From Actinomyces sp. oral taxon 897 (GTDB taxonomy: Bacteria > Actinomycetota > Actinomycetes > Actinomycetales > Actinomycetaceae), in contig NZ_CP027236.1 in NCBI RefSeq assembly GCF_002999235.1, positions 2,108,001-2,172,000 of the forward strand: a stretch of DNA of 64,000 nucleotides. Reading direction: 5' to 3'. Position numbers and translations under genes: made by a program. Positions 24,689 through 33,596 of the stretch are shown here, piece by piece (positions within the stretch are counted from its first letter, which is position 1; every line of letters begins with the position of its first letter). The notes beneath the pieces were generated by a model. The model had not been told where the DNA came from, did no database searches, and saw only the letters and a program-made list of their open reading frames with translations.

Positions 24689-27151
24689 TCAGGAGCGGGG
24701 CACGTTGCGCTCCAGCTCCGCCAGCCACGCCGTGGCCGCGGCGTCGGAGGGCATGCGCCAGTCCCCGCGCGGGGACAGGGAGCCGCCGGCCACCACCTTG
24801 GGCCCGTTGGGCAGGGTGGAGCGCTTGAACTGGTTGGCGAAGAAGCGGCGGTGGAACAGCTCCAGCCAGCGGCGGATCTCCGGCAGCTGGTAGGCGACCT
24901 TCTCGGCCTCGGGCAGGCCCGGGGGCCAGTCGCCCGCACCCGCGTCCGACCAGGCCCTCTCGGCCAGGAAGGCGATGCGGCTGGGGCGGCTCCCGCGACG
25001 CAGCACGTGCCACAGGGTGAAGTCCTGCAGGGCGTAGGGGCCGATCCTGGCCTGCGTGGACTGGATGGCGCCGTCGACCCCTGCGGGGACGAGCTCAGGA
25101 CTGATCTCGGTGTCCAGGATGGCCAGCAGGGTGCGCCCGACGGCGTCGTCGAACAGCTCCTCGGCCACCACCCAGCGGATGAGGTGCTGGATGAGGGTCT
25201 TGGGGACGCCCGCGTTGACGCCGTAGTGGGCCATCTGGTCGCCCACGCCGAAGGTGCACCACCCCAGGGCCAGCTCGGACAGGTCCCCCGTGCCCAGCAC
25301 GATGCCGCCGCGGTGGCCCGCGATGCGGAAGAGGAAGTCGGTGCGCAGGCCGGCCTGGACGTTCTCGAAGGTGACGTCGTAGAGGTCGCGCTCACTCATC
25401 CCCTCGGGCAGGGAGCCGGTGGCGGCGAAGGCCCCGTAGGGGTGGCCCATCTCGGCCAGCATCCGGGTGGCCGTGGGGCGGATGTCCAGCTCCTCGAAGC
25501 CGCAGCCCAGGCCGCGGGCCAGGTCCTCGGCGTTACGGCGCGTGCCGGGGCTGGTGGCGAACCCGGGCATGGTGATCGCCTGGATGTCGGAGCGGGGGCG
25601 GCCCAGGCGGTCCATGGCGCGGGCGGCCACAATGAGGGCGTGGGTGGAGTCCAGCCCGCCGCTGACCCCGATGACCACCTTGGGGTCGCCGATGGCGCCC
25701 AGGCGCTGGACCAGGGCGGCCACCTGGATGTTGTAGGCCTCGTAGCAGTCCTGGGCCAGGCGGGCCGGGTCGTCGGGGACGAAGGGGAAGCGGTCCACGC
25801 GCCTGCGCAGGCCGATGTCCGTGCGCGGGACGGTGAGGCCGTCACGGGGGATGACGACGCGGTTGAAGCCGCCGGGGTCGGTGAAGGTGGTGGGGGCCAC
25901 GGCGCCCGGGCCCTGGCGGCCGGACAGGGCGAAGGTGGCGGCGTTGTCGGTGAAGGTGCCCTGGCGCAGGCGCTCGGCGCGCAGGCCCTCGACGTCCACG
26001 TCCACCACGGTGGCTTGCGGCCCGTCGGGGAAGCGCTCGGTGGCCCCCAGCAGGACGCCGTTCTCGTAGACGAAGGTCTGGCCGTCCCAGGCCAGGTCCG
26101 TGGAGGACTCCCCCTGACCGGCGGCGGCGTAGACGTAGGCGGCCAGGCCGCGGGCCGAGGAGGAGCGGGCCAGCAGCTCACGGTCCTCGGCCCGCCCGAC
26201 GGTAATGGGCGAGCCGGAGACGTTGACCAGGACGCTCGCCCCGGCCAGGGCGGCCAGGGCCGAGGGGGGTACCGGGACCCACATGTCCTCGCAGACCTCC
26301 ACGTGGAAGGTCAGGCCCGGGATGTCCTCGACCTCGAACAGGAGGTTGGGGCCGAAGGGGGCCCGGGCCGCGCCCGCGGGGAAGACGGCGTCGGGGTCGC
26401 CCACGCCGGGCAGCTCGATCACCACCGCCCCGCCGGCAATGGTGTCACCGGGGGTGAAGTGCCGCCTCTCGTAGAACTCGCGGTAGGTGGGCAGGTAGGA
26501 CTTGGGGGCGACGCCGCGCACCACCCCGCCCTGGATGACGAGCGCGCAGTTGTAGAGGCGGTCGGCCAGACGCAGGGGGGCGCCCACGACGAGGGCGGGC
26601 AGGAGACTGGCGCTGGCGGCGCGGACGGTCTCGACGGCGGCCAGCACCTGGTCCAGCAGGACGTCGGAGAGCAGGAGGTCGTCAATGGCGTAGCCGGTCA
26701 GGCACAGCTCGGGGAAGGCGGCCAGGCAGACGCCGTCGTCGGACAGGGCCCGGGCCTGGGCGAGGACGGCGGCGGCGTTGGCGGCCGGGTCGGCCGGGAC
26801 CACCGGGAGGGTGACCGCGGCCACACGCGCAAAGCCCTGGGCGTAGGCCGAGCGGAACTCCGTGCGGGGGCCGGCGTCGGGTGCCTCGGGAGCCGAGGGC
26901 GTGGAGGCCGGGCTGTCGGGTGTCATGGCGGCGGGGTCCGCCGTCCCGGGCGCGTCACAGGCCGCTGGCCCGCTCGTAGCGGGAGCGGCCTGTGCCGCAG
27001 GCGACGACGTCGGAGCAGACGCGGCACCGGGGCGGGACGGGGCGGGCGAGGTGGCGCCGAGCGGGGCGGCCTCAGACGCCGCCGGGGCTGCGTGGGAGGT
27101 GGGGCGCGTCATCGCGGCGGGGCCATTACGGTGGGCGGTGTCCGGTGCCAT
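24689..27151 (-). CDS. nadE: Glutamine-dependent NAD+ synthetase
   Basis: This ~820-residue enzyme has two domains. The nitrilase-type glutaminase (about residues 105-390) holds the catalytic triad in FPELCLTGY (Glu), [16 protein letters not shown] (Lys) and VEVCEDMW (Cys). The ATP-pyrophosphatase synthetase (from about 450) holds the loop [14 protein letters not shown] near residue 500, and [18 protein letters not shown] near the end. It amidates deamido-NAD using glutamine-derived ammonia. The first ~95 residues are an Ala/Pro/Thr low-complexity extension absent from most homologues (usual length near 680). GGGAGGA 9 bp before ATG 27151 supports that start. A HAD gene follows 29 bp downstream. 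Confidence 0.95.
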   Translation of the reverse strand: MAPDTAHRNGPAAMTRPTSHAAPAASEAAPLGATSPAPSRPGAASAPTSSPAAQAAPATSGPAACDAPGTADPAAMTPDSPASTPSAPEAPDAGPRTEFRSAYAQGFARVAAVTLPVVPADPAANAAAVLAQARALSDDGVCLAAFPELCLTGYAIDDLLLSDVLLDQVLAAVETVRAASASLLPALVVGAPLRLADRLYNCALVIQGGVVRGVAPKSYLPTYREFYERRHFTPGDTIAGGAVVIELPGVGDPDAVFPAGAARAPFGPNLLFEVEDIPGLTFHVEVCEDMWVPVPPSALAALAGASVLVNVSGSPITVGRAEDRELLARSSSARGLAAYVYAAAGQGESSTDLAWDGQTFVYENGVLLGATERFPDGPQATVVDVDVEGLRAERLRQGTFTDNAATFALSGRQGPGAVAPTTFTDPGGFNRVVIPRDGLTVPRTDIGLRRRVDRFPFVPDDPARLAQDCYEAYNIQVAALVQRLGAIGDPKVVIGVSGGLDSTHALIVAARAMDRLGRPRSDIQAITMPGFATSPGTRRNAEDLARGLGCGFEELDIRPTATRMLAEMGHPYGAFAATGSLPEGMSERDLYDVTFENVQAGLRTDFLFRIAGHRGGIVLGTGDLSELALGWCTFGVGDQMAHYGVNAGVPKTLIQHLIRWVVAEELFDDAVGRTLLAILDTEISPELVPAGVDGAIQSTQARIGPYALQDFTLWHVLRRGSRPSRIAFLAERAWSDAGAGDWPPGLPEAEKVAYQLPEIRRWLELFHRRFFANQFKRSTLPNGPKVVAGGSLSPRGDWRMPSDAAATAWLAELERNVPRS

Positions 27152-27784
27152 AGCCCCATCCTCCCACGGCCCACCACGCCCGTGCCCGCGCCGCTCCCCC
27201 GCGCCACGGTCCCCTCCTAGCAGGACACACCCGCGCCCGTACCCGCCCAACGCCGTCCCACGACTTCGGCTCGGAGGCCACCTTCGTGCCTGTACGCCCG
27301 CACGCGCAGCGCGTCACCACGCAGGCCACCCATGCACGCCCGCGCCGTCTGCGGTCCCCTGGCGACCAGCCGCACCAGGACCGCGTGCCTCCCGCCCTGT
27401 GCCTCCCCGCGCCATGAGGTCTATTCAGGGTCCGGGCGGGGCTGGCACCCGGTTTTGGCGCAATCTGAGGATCAGAACCGACCCCACCCCGCACCGGTCT
27501 CTGTACACCTAATGTCCACGCAGGTCAGGGGCTCAAGCCTCGACAGAGCCAAGGGTGCCCCTCGTTCTGATCCTCAGATTGCGACACGGGGAGGAGCTGG
27601 AGCAGCAGATGATCGATAAATTATTCAGATAATCATATTATCTATTGGCATTCTGGGGCGACGGGCGCCCTGACCAACGTCTCAGCCCCGGCTGTGCCAT
27701 GAGCAGCGCCTACTTTGTGTCTGCGCGGCTTGAACCGGTTAGGCCAGCGGGGCGGGCCACGCCCTCCAGGTCCAGAATCGTCCC
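27152..27784. other. 633-bp intergenic region
   Basis: No gene is supported. It contains the second 131-bp inverted-repeat element (27456-27586). To the right, 27610-27650 is AT-rich (GATCGATAAATTATTCAG, then AATCATATTATC) and is a plausible promoter for the GDPD gene. GC-rich frames on both strands elsewhere here show no family resemblance. Confidence 0.45.
27456..27586. repeat. 131-bp MITE-like element with terminal inverted repeats, copy 2
   Basis: It has the same length, ends and core as the element at 17636-17766: GCAATCTGAGGATCAGAACC at the left, GTTCTGATCCTCAGATTGCG at the right, and TGTACACCTAATGTCCACG in the middle. The left tip is TGGCG instead of TGTCG, so this end has one mismatch. 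The segment before the right end (about 27540-27565) has diverged most between copies. Confidence 0.85.
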
Positions 27785-28891
27785 ATGACCACCTCCACCG
27801 ACCCCGCTGACCGACCAGCCACCGGCGCGTCCCCGGCCACACCGGCCGCCTCAGCCACCTCGGCCGCCCGCACCGTCCTGGCGCCCCCGGCCACCCCGGC
27901 TGCCCCGACCGGCCCAGCGTCCTCGGGCCGCCCAGGCACCAGCCAGCAGCCCCCGGCAGGTCCGCCGCCCGCCCGGCCTCCCCGCTCCGCCACCGGGGGT
28001 CCTGCGGCCTTCGCGCCCACAGGGCCCTCGGCCCCGGTCCCCCCGGGCACCCGCACCGTCCTGGCGCACCGCGGCGCCAGCGCCCTGGCCCCGGAGAACA
28101 CGCTGGCCGCCTACCGCCTGGCCGCCGACCACGGAGCACGCTGGGTGGAGCTGGACGTGGACGTCATTAGCGACGGCACCATTATCGTCATCCACGACTC
28201 CCGGCTGGACCGCACGACCAACCGCACGGGCCCGTACTACGGCCTCACGGCGGCCGACCTCCCCACCATTGACGCCGGGTCGTGGTTCCACGCTCCGGCG
28301 GCGTCCACCGCCACCGGGCGGACGGCCGCGGGCCAGGCCCCACCCGCCCCGGTACCGCTCACCCCGGTACCAGCCTCCCCCAGCCCCTTCGCGGGCGAGC
28401 CCCTGCCCACGCTCGCCCAGGCCCTGGAGCTCCTGGGGGCACGGGGGTTGGGTGTCAATGTCGAGCTCAAGTCCTGCCAGGCCGGGGCGACGGCCTGCCG
28501 GTGGCTGGTCGACGGCGTCGCGGAGATCCTGGACGAGCACGCCCGGGCCTTCCCCGGCTGCGAGGTCCTGGTCTCCTCCTTCAACCCCGTCCTCCTGGAC
28601 CGCATGGGTGCCCGGCGCCCGCTCACGCGCCGGGCCCTGCTGGTCGAGCGGGGGCTGCTCCTGGACGACTGGCGCTCCTACGCGGAGATACTCGGCGTGG
28701 AGGCCGTCAACCCGGCCGACGCGGGTCTGGAGCGCGGGAGGGTGGAGGAGATCCGCTCCCTGGGGTACGGGGTCAACGTGTGGACCGTGAACTCGCGTCG
28801 GCGCGCGGAGGAACTGTTTGAATGGGGAGTCACCGGAGTATTTACCGACCGTGTCCACGAACTGGGGGACCTGGAGCGGGGAGCCTGCTGA
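27785..28891 (+). CDS. Glycerophosphodiester phosphodiesterase
   Basis: This 368-residue protein has a Pro/Ala/Thr-rich N-terminus of ~85 residues and then a GDPD TIM barrel: VLAHRGASALAPENTLAAY with catalytic HRG and the ENT motif, WVELDVDVISDGTIIVIHD with metal-binding Glu/Asp and the second catalytic His, VELKSC, and WTVNSRRRAEELFEWGV at the end. A Pro/Ala/Ser-rich insert of about 40 residues interrupts the barrel near residues 165-205. It hydrolyses glycerophosphodiesters to glycerol 3-phosphate and an alcohol. No signal peptide is visible, so it is probably cytoplasmic. It is monocistronic, followed by tRNA-Arg on the opposite strand. Confidence 0.9.
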   Translation: MTTSTDPADRPATGASPATPAASATSAARTVLAPPATPAAPTGPASSGRPGTSQQPPAGPPPARPPRSATGGPAAFAPTGPSAPVPPGTRTVLAHRGASALAPENTLAAYRLAADHGARWVELDVDVISDGTIIVIHDSRLDRTTNRTGPYYGLTAADLPTIDAGSWFHAPAASTATGRTAAGQAPPAPVPLTPVPASPSPFAGEPLPTLAQALELLGARGLGVNVELKSCQAGATACRWLVDGVAEILDEHARAFPGCEVLVSSFNPVLLDRMGARRPLTRRALLVERGLLLDDWRSYAEILGVEAVNPADAGLERGRVEEIRSLGYGVNVWTVNSRRRAEELFEWGVTGVFTDRVHELGDLERGAC

Positions 28892-28953
28892 GGCTGAGCA
28901 GGTATGGCAAGCGCCCCGTGGCCGGGGTGGTGGGAGCCGGGCACGGGGCGCGG

Positions 28954-29026
28954 TGCGCCAGAAGGGACTCGAACCCCCAACCTTCTGATCCGTAGTCAGA
29001 TGCTCTATCCATTGAGCTACTGGCGC
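28954..29026 (-). tRNA. tRNA-Arg (ACG)
   Basis: On the minus strand the 73-nt gene begins GCGCCAGTAGCTCAATGG and ends with acceptor CTGGCGC plus discriminator A. Anticodon loop CTACGGA gives ACG, and the T-arm GGGGGTTCGAGTCCC is intact. A 27-bp near-copy of its middle lies at 29229-29255. Confidence 0.96.
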
Positions 29027-29228
29027 GGTGTCGTTTCCGACAGGCAGTTACTTTAGTGTCCCGCCCCGGATGCGACAAATCCGGAGAACGTGAATCTCAG
29101 CACAAGGGGCTCGTGCTGGTCAGGGCGCTGAGCGCGGGCCGCCGGTCGGCCCCGACGCCGCCCCAGCCCGGTCGGAGGGACACCTGGCGATCCCGTGAGA
29201 CCTTAAACACGCTCCCGACCGATCCGCG

Positions 29229-29255
29229 GAACCCCCAACTTTCTGATCTGTAGTC
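29229..29255. repeat. tRNA-Arg remnant (25 of 27 bp), possible old attachment site
   Basis: GAACCCCCAACTTTCTGATC then TGTAGTC matches tRNA-Arg positions 28971-28997 with two C/T differences. It covers part of the T-arm, variable loop and anticodon stem but lacks acceptor and D-arm sequence, so it is not a functional tRNA. Integrating elements leave such partial tRNA duplicates, but only ~230 bp separates the two and no integrase is present. Confidence 0.7.
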
Positions 29256-29344
29256 CGGACGGCAGCCACTGACCACCTCCGGGCGGGCTCCCATCGACGC
29301 CGCCCCGCCTCCGGGGCCGACGACGAGATCTACCGGCCCGGGCG

Positions 29345-29404
29345 CCGCCCCGCCTCCGGGACCCGGGACCCGCGAGAGGGTTCCGGGCCCCGGAGGCGGG
29401 GCGG
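29345..29404 (-). terminator. 16-bp hairpin terminator of the subtilase gene
   Basis: CCGCCCCGCCTCCGGG (29345-29360) and CCCGGAGGCGGGGCGG (29389-29404) are perfect inverses, lying 37 bp past the subtilase stop on the minus strand. A second copy of the left arm (CGCCCCGCCTCCGGGG) is present near 29301, giving an alternative pairing. No T-tract is present. Confidence 0.65.
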
Positions 29405-29440
29405 GCGGCCTCAGGCGCCCCGGCCTCAGGCGCAGTGGCC

Positions 29441-32400
29441 TCAGGCGCGGCGGCGGCTACGCACCAGGAGCACCCCACCGGCGACCAGTGCGACCGCGAG
29501 GACGCCGATCCCCAGTGAGACACCCGTCAGCGGCAGGCTGCCGCCTCCGCTACCACCCGCGGCACCTGGGCTGGCAGCACCACCAGCACCACTGTTCCCG
29601 CCGTCGCCCGGCCCGTCAGTGGGGTCCGCCGGGGCGTGGGTGGGCGGCGGGGTCTCGCCCGGGGTCAGGGTGCCCGCCACCCGCAGCTCGGCCACGGACA
29701 GGGCAGTGGCACCGTCCTGCTCGTTGACCAGGTCGAACCGCACGTACCGGGCCCGGGTCACCTGGTCCAGGGTCAGGATCGTCGGGTCGAGGTTGGTCGT
29801 GGTGGTGCCGTCCTCCTTCTTGTCCACGTTGATACCGGTGGCGCTGCCCACCTGGGTCCAGCTCTGGCCGTCCTCGGAGACGAAGGCGGTCAGCGAGGTC
29901 GCCTGGGTCTGCGCAGAGGACTGGTCCGGCGTGTACTGGAGCTTGCTGACGTCGTGCAGGGCCCCCAGGTCCACCGTGTAGGACGAGGTCGTGGAGCTCA
30001 CCGCGGCGGAGGTGAACACGTCGTCGTCACTGGCGGCCGCCTGGGTCCCCTCGGGGGTGGTCACGGTGAGCTGGCCCTGGGGCAGGTAGCCGTCGGTCTT
30101 CCAGTCGATCGACACCGTCTGGGAGGTCCAGGTCGCCCAGTCGTCAAGCTGGTTGCCGTCCTCGCCCACGGGCAGGACGAAGAGCTTGAGCTGGTAGGAG
30201 CCGGTGGGGGCCTGGGCCTTCTTCAAGGAGCTGTTGACGTAGGAGCCGTCCCAGGCGATGTAGGTCAGGTCACCGCGGCCGACGTCCTCGGTCTTGACGG
30301 TCGAGATCTGCGGCACGGTGGCGCCGTTCCCGTTGCCGCCCGCGCCACTGAGCAGGTCCGCCATGGTGTAGCCCAGTGGCTCGCCCAGGGTACCGTCGGC
30401 CTTGACCGGGGTGACCTCCAGGACCGCCTTGTAGACGGGGATGTCCACCTTGTAGACCACGAAGGCGGGATCCTCGTACATGCCCTCGTCGTCGATCGCG
30501 GAGTTGCCGAAGACGTAGGAGGCGTCCACCGCCTGGGCCGTCCGGTTGGACACGTAGGGGCTCATGCCCGAGCTGCCGCCGAGCACGTCGGCGGAGCCGA
30601 GGTTGCCGCCCACGCCCTGGAAGGGGATGCGCGCGACCTTGCCGTCGGCCTGGGTCAGGGTGATCCAGCCGCCGTAGAAGTCCCCGTCGGTCATGCCCTC
30701 GGGGGCCGTGACGGTGACGTCGATACTGGCCGTGCCGCCCGCGGGGACGGTCACCTTGCTGCCGTCGGTGGAGACCGTGGCGGGGCTGGTGGTGCCCCGC
30801 GTCGGCGTGGCGGAGGGGCCGGTCACGGTCACGGCGTCCACGTGGGACAGGTCGTAGGCCACCTGGTCGCTGCCGTGGTTGTGCAGGGTGAGCGTGGTGG
30901 TCACCGGCCCGTCCGCGGACTGGCCCAGGTTCATGACCGAGGGGGTGGTCTCCATGGTGGCCTGGATGGCCCTGTCGATATTGAGCCGGCCAGCGCCCTG
31001 GCGGGCCAGGGGCTCCAGCAGGCTGTTGTCGCCACCGGCCTGGGCCCACACCAGCGGCGTGGCGGTGGAGTGGAGGCGCCAGGCCACGGCGGTGGTGGCC
31101 TCGGCGCTGCCGATCGCCTTGATCTCCGGGTGGGCCTGAAGCAACAGGGCGACGGCGCCCGCGGTGTGCGGGGAGGCCATGGAGGTGCCGTCAAGGGTCT
31201 TGTAGGGGCCGCCGTGGTCCAGCGGCCAGGTGGACCAGATGCGCCCGCCGGGGGCGACGACGTCGGGCTTCATGGCCAGCTGGTCGTTCAGGCCCCAGGA
31301 GGAGAAGTCCGAGATCCGGCCGGCGGTGGCCAGGGGGAAGTCGGTGGAGTCCTGGGAGAAGGTCAGCGTGGAGCTGGCCGCCAGGGCGGCGCGGATGGCC
31401 TCGCCGTCGGCCTTGGTGATAGTGGCCACGGGGATGGTGATCTTTGTGTCACCGGCCACGTTGGCGTTGACCGTGCCGTCGGTGTTGTTCTCCAGGAGCA
31501 CCGCCGAGGCGCCGGCGTCCTGGGCGTTGCGGACCTTGGTGTGGAAGTTGCAGTCACCCCGGCGGACGATCACGGCCTTGCCCGTGAAGGTACCCGAGGC
31601 CACGGGCTGGCACATCAGGGCCTCGGCGGAGCCCACCGCGCCAGCGGCCACCAGCGGGTAGGAGGTGTTGTCGTCGCGCACCACCGGGGAGGTGGTACCG
31701 GAGGACGGGGAGTAGGCGAAGTGCTGGCCCGCGTTGGTGGAGACCGTCAGGTAGTAGTTGTGCTCGGTGACGTTGTCAATGGAGCCGACCGCGATGACGT
31801 TCCTGGCGGAGGCGGGAGCCCCCATGGACCAGCGGCCCGCGGTGCCGGCGTTGCCCTGGGAGACGACGGTAATGACGCCCTTGGCGGCCAGCGCGTCGGC
31901 GGACACGGCGGTCGGGTAGCTGGCGAAGACCATGAAGTCCGCGCCAATGGACATATTGACCACGTCCATGCCGTCGCTGGCGGCGCGCGCCATGGCGGCG
32001 GCCAGGACCTCCGAGCTGGTGGAGTCCGAGCAGCCGAAGACACGGTAGGCGGAGATGGTCGCGTCGGGGGCGACGCCGACGATCTGGCCCGCGGCCGGGT
32101 CGCCCTTGGCGGCGGCGATGCCGGCCACGTGCGTGCCGTGGCCGTTGCAGTCGTCGGGGTAGTCGTCCGGATGGGTGGCGAAGCGCTGGTCGGCGGGCAG
32201 GCTGCGGTCACCGAAGGCGTTGCCCACGAAGTCGTAGCCGCCGGTCACCTTGGCGTTGGGGAAGCTGGTGGAGCCGTCGCCACCGGGCGCCTCGGTGCCG
32301 GGGGTGCCGCTGCCGCCGAACTCGACGTGGTCGTAGTCCACACCGGTGTCGATAATGCCGATCTTGACGTCCTTGCCGGTGAAGCCCAGCTGGGACTGGG

Positions 32401-32926
32401 CGACGTCCGCGCCGGTCAGGGACTTGGCGTGGAGCATCTGGGGGGAGGTGACCCCCTCGTCACGCTCGGCCTGGGTCAGGGCCGAGTCCGCGTCGGTGTC
32501 CTGGGGCGCGGGGACCACGGCGACCGGTGAGACCGACACCACCTGGTCCAGGGCTGCCAGCTTCTCCACCTTGGAGTCCTCGACGCTCACGGCCACGCCG
32601 TTCCACAGCTCGCCGTACCTGGTGGTGACCGAGGCGTCGATGTCGGCGTCGTCCATGGCCTTGACCAGGGCGTCCTGCTCGGCGGAGATGGTGGCGGAGC
32701 TGCCGCCCGCCGCCTGGGAGGGCGAGGCGAGCTCGACGAACCAGCGGTCGGGGACGTTCTCGGCGGTGGACCCGTCAGGCAGGGTCAGGGTCCAGGTGAT
32801 CTTGCTGGAGGGATCCGGGGCCTGCTGCGGGGTGGCGGCCACGGTAGGGGCCGCGAGGGCTCCTAGGGTCAGTACCGCTACGCTCAGTGCGAGCGCGCGG
32901 CGTGTTCTTGGGCGGCTGATACTCAC
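29441..32926 (-). CDS. Cell-wall-anchored subtilisin-like serine protease (S8) with PA and discoidin-like domains
   Basis: This ~1161-residue exported protease starts at GTG 32926 with GAGGAAGAAG upstream; an in-frame ATG at 33127 would add a non-signal stretch. A signal peptide (RRALALSVAVLTLGALA, cut near VAA) is followed by a propeptide and the S8 domain, with catalytic Asp in IGIIDTGVDYDH (~192), His in GHGTHVAGIAA (~264) and Ser in DGTSMASPHTAG (~582). A PA insert is present (VIVRRGDCNFHTKVRNA). Beyond are Fn3-like regions and an F5/8 type C-like domain (ARYVRFDLVNE). The C-terminus has LPLTG, a hydrophobic span and RSRRR, the sortase signal. It probably degrades host or competitor proteins at the surface. 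Confidence 0.93.
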   Translation of the reverse strand: MSISRPRTRRALALSVAVLTLGALAAPTVAATPQQAPDPSSKITWTLTLPDGSTAENVPDRWFVELASPSQAAGGSSATISAEQDALVKAMDDADIDASVTTRYGELWNGVAVSVEDSKVEKLAALDQVVSVSPVAVVPAPQDTDADSALTQAERDEGVTSPQMLHAKSLTGADVAQSQLGFTGKDVKIGIIDTGVDYDHVEFGGSGTPGTEAPGGDGSTSFPNAKVTGGYDFVGNAFGDRSLPADQRFATHPDDYPDDCNGHGTHVAGIAAAKGDPAAGQIVGVAPDATISAYRVFGCSDSTSSEVLAAAMARAASDGMDVVNMSIGADFMVFASYPTAVSADALAAKGVITVVSQGNAGTAGRWSMGAPASARNVIAVGSIDNVTEHNYYLTVSTNAGQHFAYSPSSGTTSPVVRDDNTSYPLVAAGAVGSAEALMCQPVASGTFTGKAVIVRRGDCNFHTKVRNAQDAGASAVLLENNTDGTVNANVAGDTKITIPVATITKADGEAIRAALAASSTLTFSQDSTDFPLATAGRISDFSSWGLNDQLAMKPDVVAPGGRIWSTWPLDHGGPYKTLDGTSMASPHTAGAVALLLQAHPEIKAIGSAEATTAVAWRLHSTATPLVWAQAGGDNSLLEPLARQGAGRLNIDRAIQATMETTPSVMNLGQSADGPVTTTLTLHNHGSDQVAYDLSHVDAVTVTGPSATPTRGTTSPATVSTDGSKVTVPAGGTASIDVTVTAPEGMTDGDFYGGWITLTQADGKVARIPFQGVGGNLGSADVLGGSSGMSPYVSNRTAQAVDASYVFGNSAIDDEGMYEDPAFVVYKVDIPVYKAVLEVTPVKADGTLGEPLGYTMADLLSGAGGNGNGATVPQISTVKTEDVGRGDLTYIAWDGSYVNSSLKKAQAPTGSYQLKLFVLPVGEDGNQLDDWATWTSQTVSIDWKTDGYLPQGQLTVTTPEGTQAAASDDDVFTSAAVSSTTSSYTVDLGALHDVSKLQYTPDQSSAQTQATSLTAFVSEDGQSWTQVGSATGINVDKKEDGTTTTNLDPTILTLDQVTRARYVRFDLVNEQDGATALSVAELRVAGTLTPGETPPPTHAPADPTDGPGDGGNSGAGGAASPGAAGGSGGGSLPLTGVSLGIGVLAVALVAGGVLLVRSRRRA

Positions 32927-33267
32927 GTGGTACTTCTTCCTCAAGGGGGCGGTCCACGCCGCTGGGAACGACGCAGACCCGGAACAGTGGACGGAACGCC
33001 CATCCCAGAGCCTAACCAGACCCTTGCAGGAACGCTGCGGTGTTCTTATGGTAGACACCATAGATGTGATTTTTCGCATAATTCTGGTGAGTACATCCAG
33101 GTCAGCACAGGTGCACTCCGGGCACACCGGTATGAGGCAGCTGCAGCGGTACGCACGGGCTAACCGGGCCCGTTAGCAACGGCGCCAAGAGCGGGTGCCG
33201 TACCCGCTCACGTGCGTTCCACGTACGCCCCCGTGGCGGGGGTTCTCGTTGGGACCGCGCGGACCGG
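32927..33267. other. Subtilase upstream region
   Basis: This 341-bp gap holds the leftward subtilase promoter. Bases 33040-33085 are AT-rich and include the small palindrome TATGGT-AGAC-ACCATA (33047-33062), a candidate operator. No other gene is supported. Confidence 0.4.
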
Positions 33268-33355
33268 CGGAGATGGGGAGATTCGAACTCCCGAGGGGCT
33301 TACCACCCCAACCTTCTTAGCAGGAAGGCGCACTAGGCCACTATGCGACATCTCC
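33268..33355 (-). tRNA. tRNA-Ser (GCT)
   Basis: The minus strand begins GGAGATGTCGCATAGTGG and ends CATCTCC plus G. It has the long variable arm of class II tRNAs and anticodon loop CTGCTAA, giving GCT. T-loop GAGTTCGAATCTC is intact. Another tRNA-Ser lies 66 bp to the right. Confidence 0.95.
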
Positions 33356-33421
33356 TCACCCGCACACCGGGCGCTGGCGGGCAGGGGCAGCCTACCGTCC
33401 GCGGACGGTAAAGGCAAGCCG

Positions 33422-33507
33422 CGGAGAGGAAGGGATTCGAACCCCCGGTACGTCAGACGTACAGCGGTTTTCAAGACCGCCACATTCGGCCACTCTGTCA
33501 CCTCTCC
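33422..33507 (-). tRNA. tRNA-Ser (TGA)
   Basis: The minus strand begins GGAGAGGTGACAGAGTGG and ends CCTCTCC plus G. A long variable arm (GTACGTC..GACGTAC) is visible and the anticodon loop CTTGAAA gives TGA. It pairs with the neighbouring tRNA-Ser (GCT) as a small serine tRNA cluster. Confidence 0.95.
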
Positions 33508-33596
33508 ATGCCTGGGCGGAGCCCGTCAGGGCCTACCGGCAGGCGGCCCCCACCCTACACGACGCCGGGCCGGCTCGCGCCACCGGCCCCCGGTCC

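Noticed and set aside
24485..27220. 911-codon plus-strand ORF
   Set aside because: It is exactly antisense to nadE, rich in Gly/Val/Gln/His as expected of the complement of GC-rich coding sequence, and shows no domain.
29636..32530. 964-codon plus-strand ORF
   Set aside because: It is antisense to the subtilase gene, whose catalytic motifs and export signals are clear; the antisense product is low-complexity Gly/His/Val.
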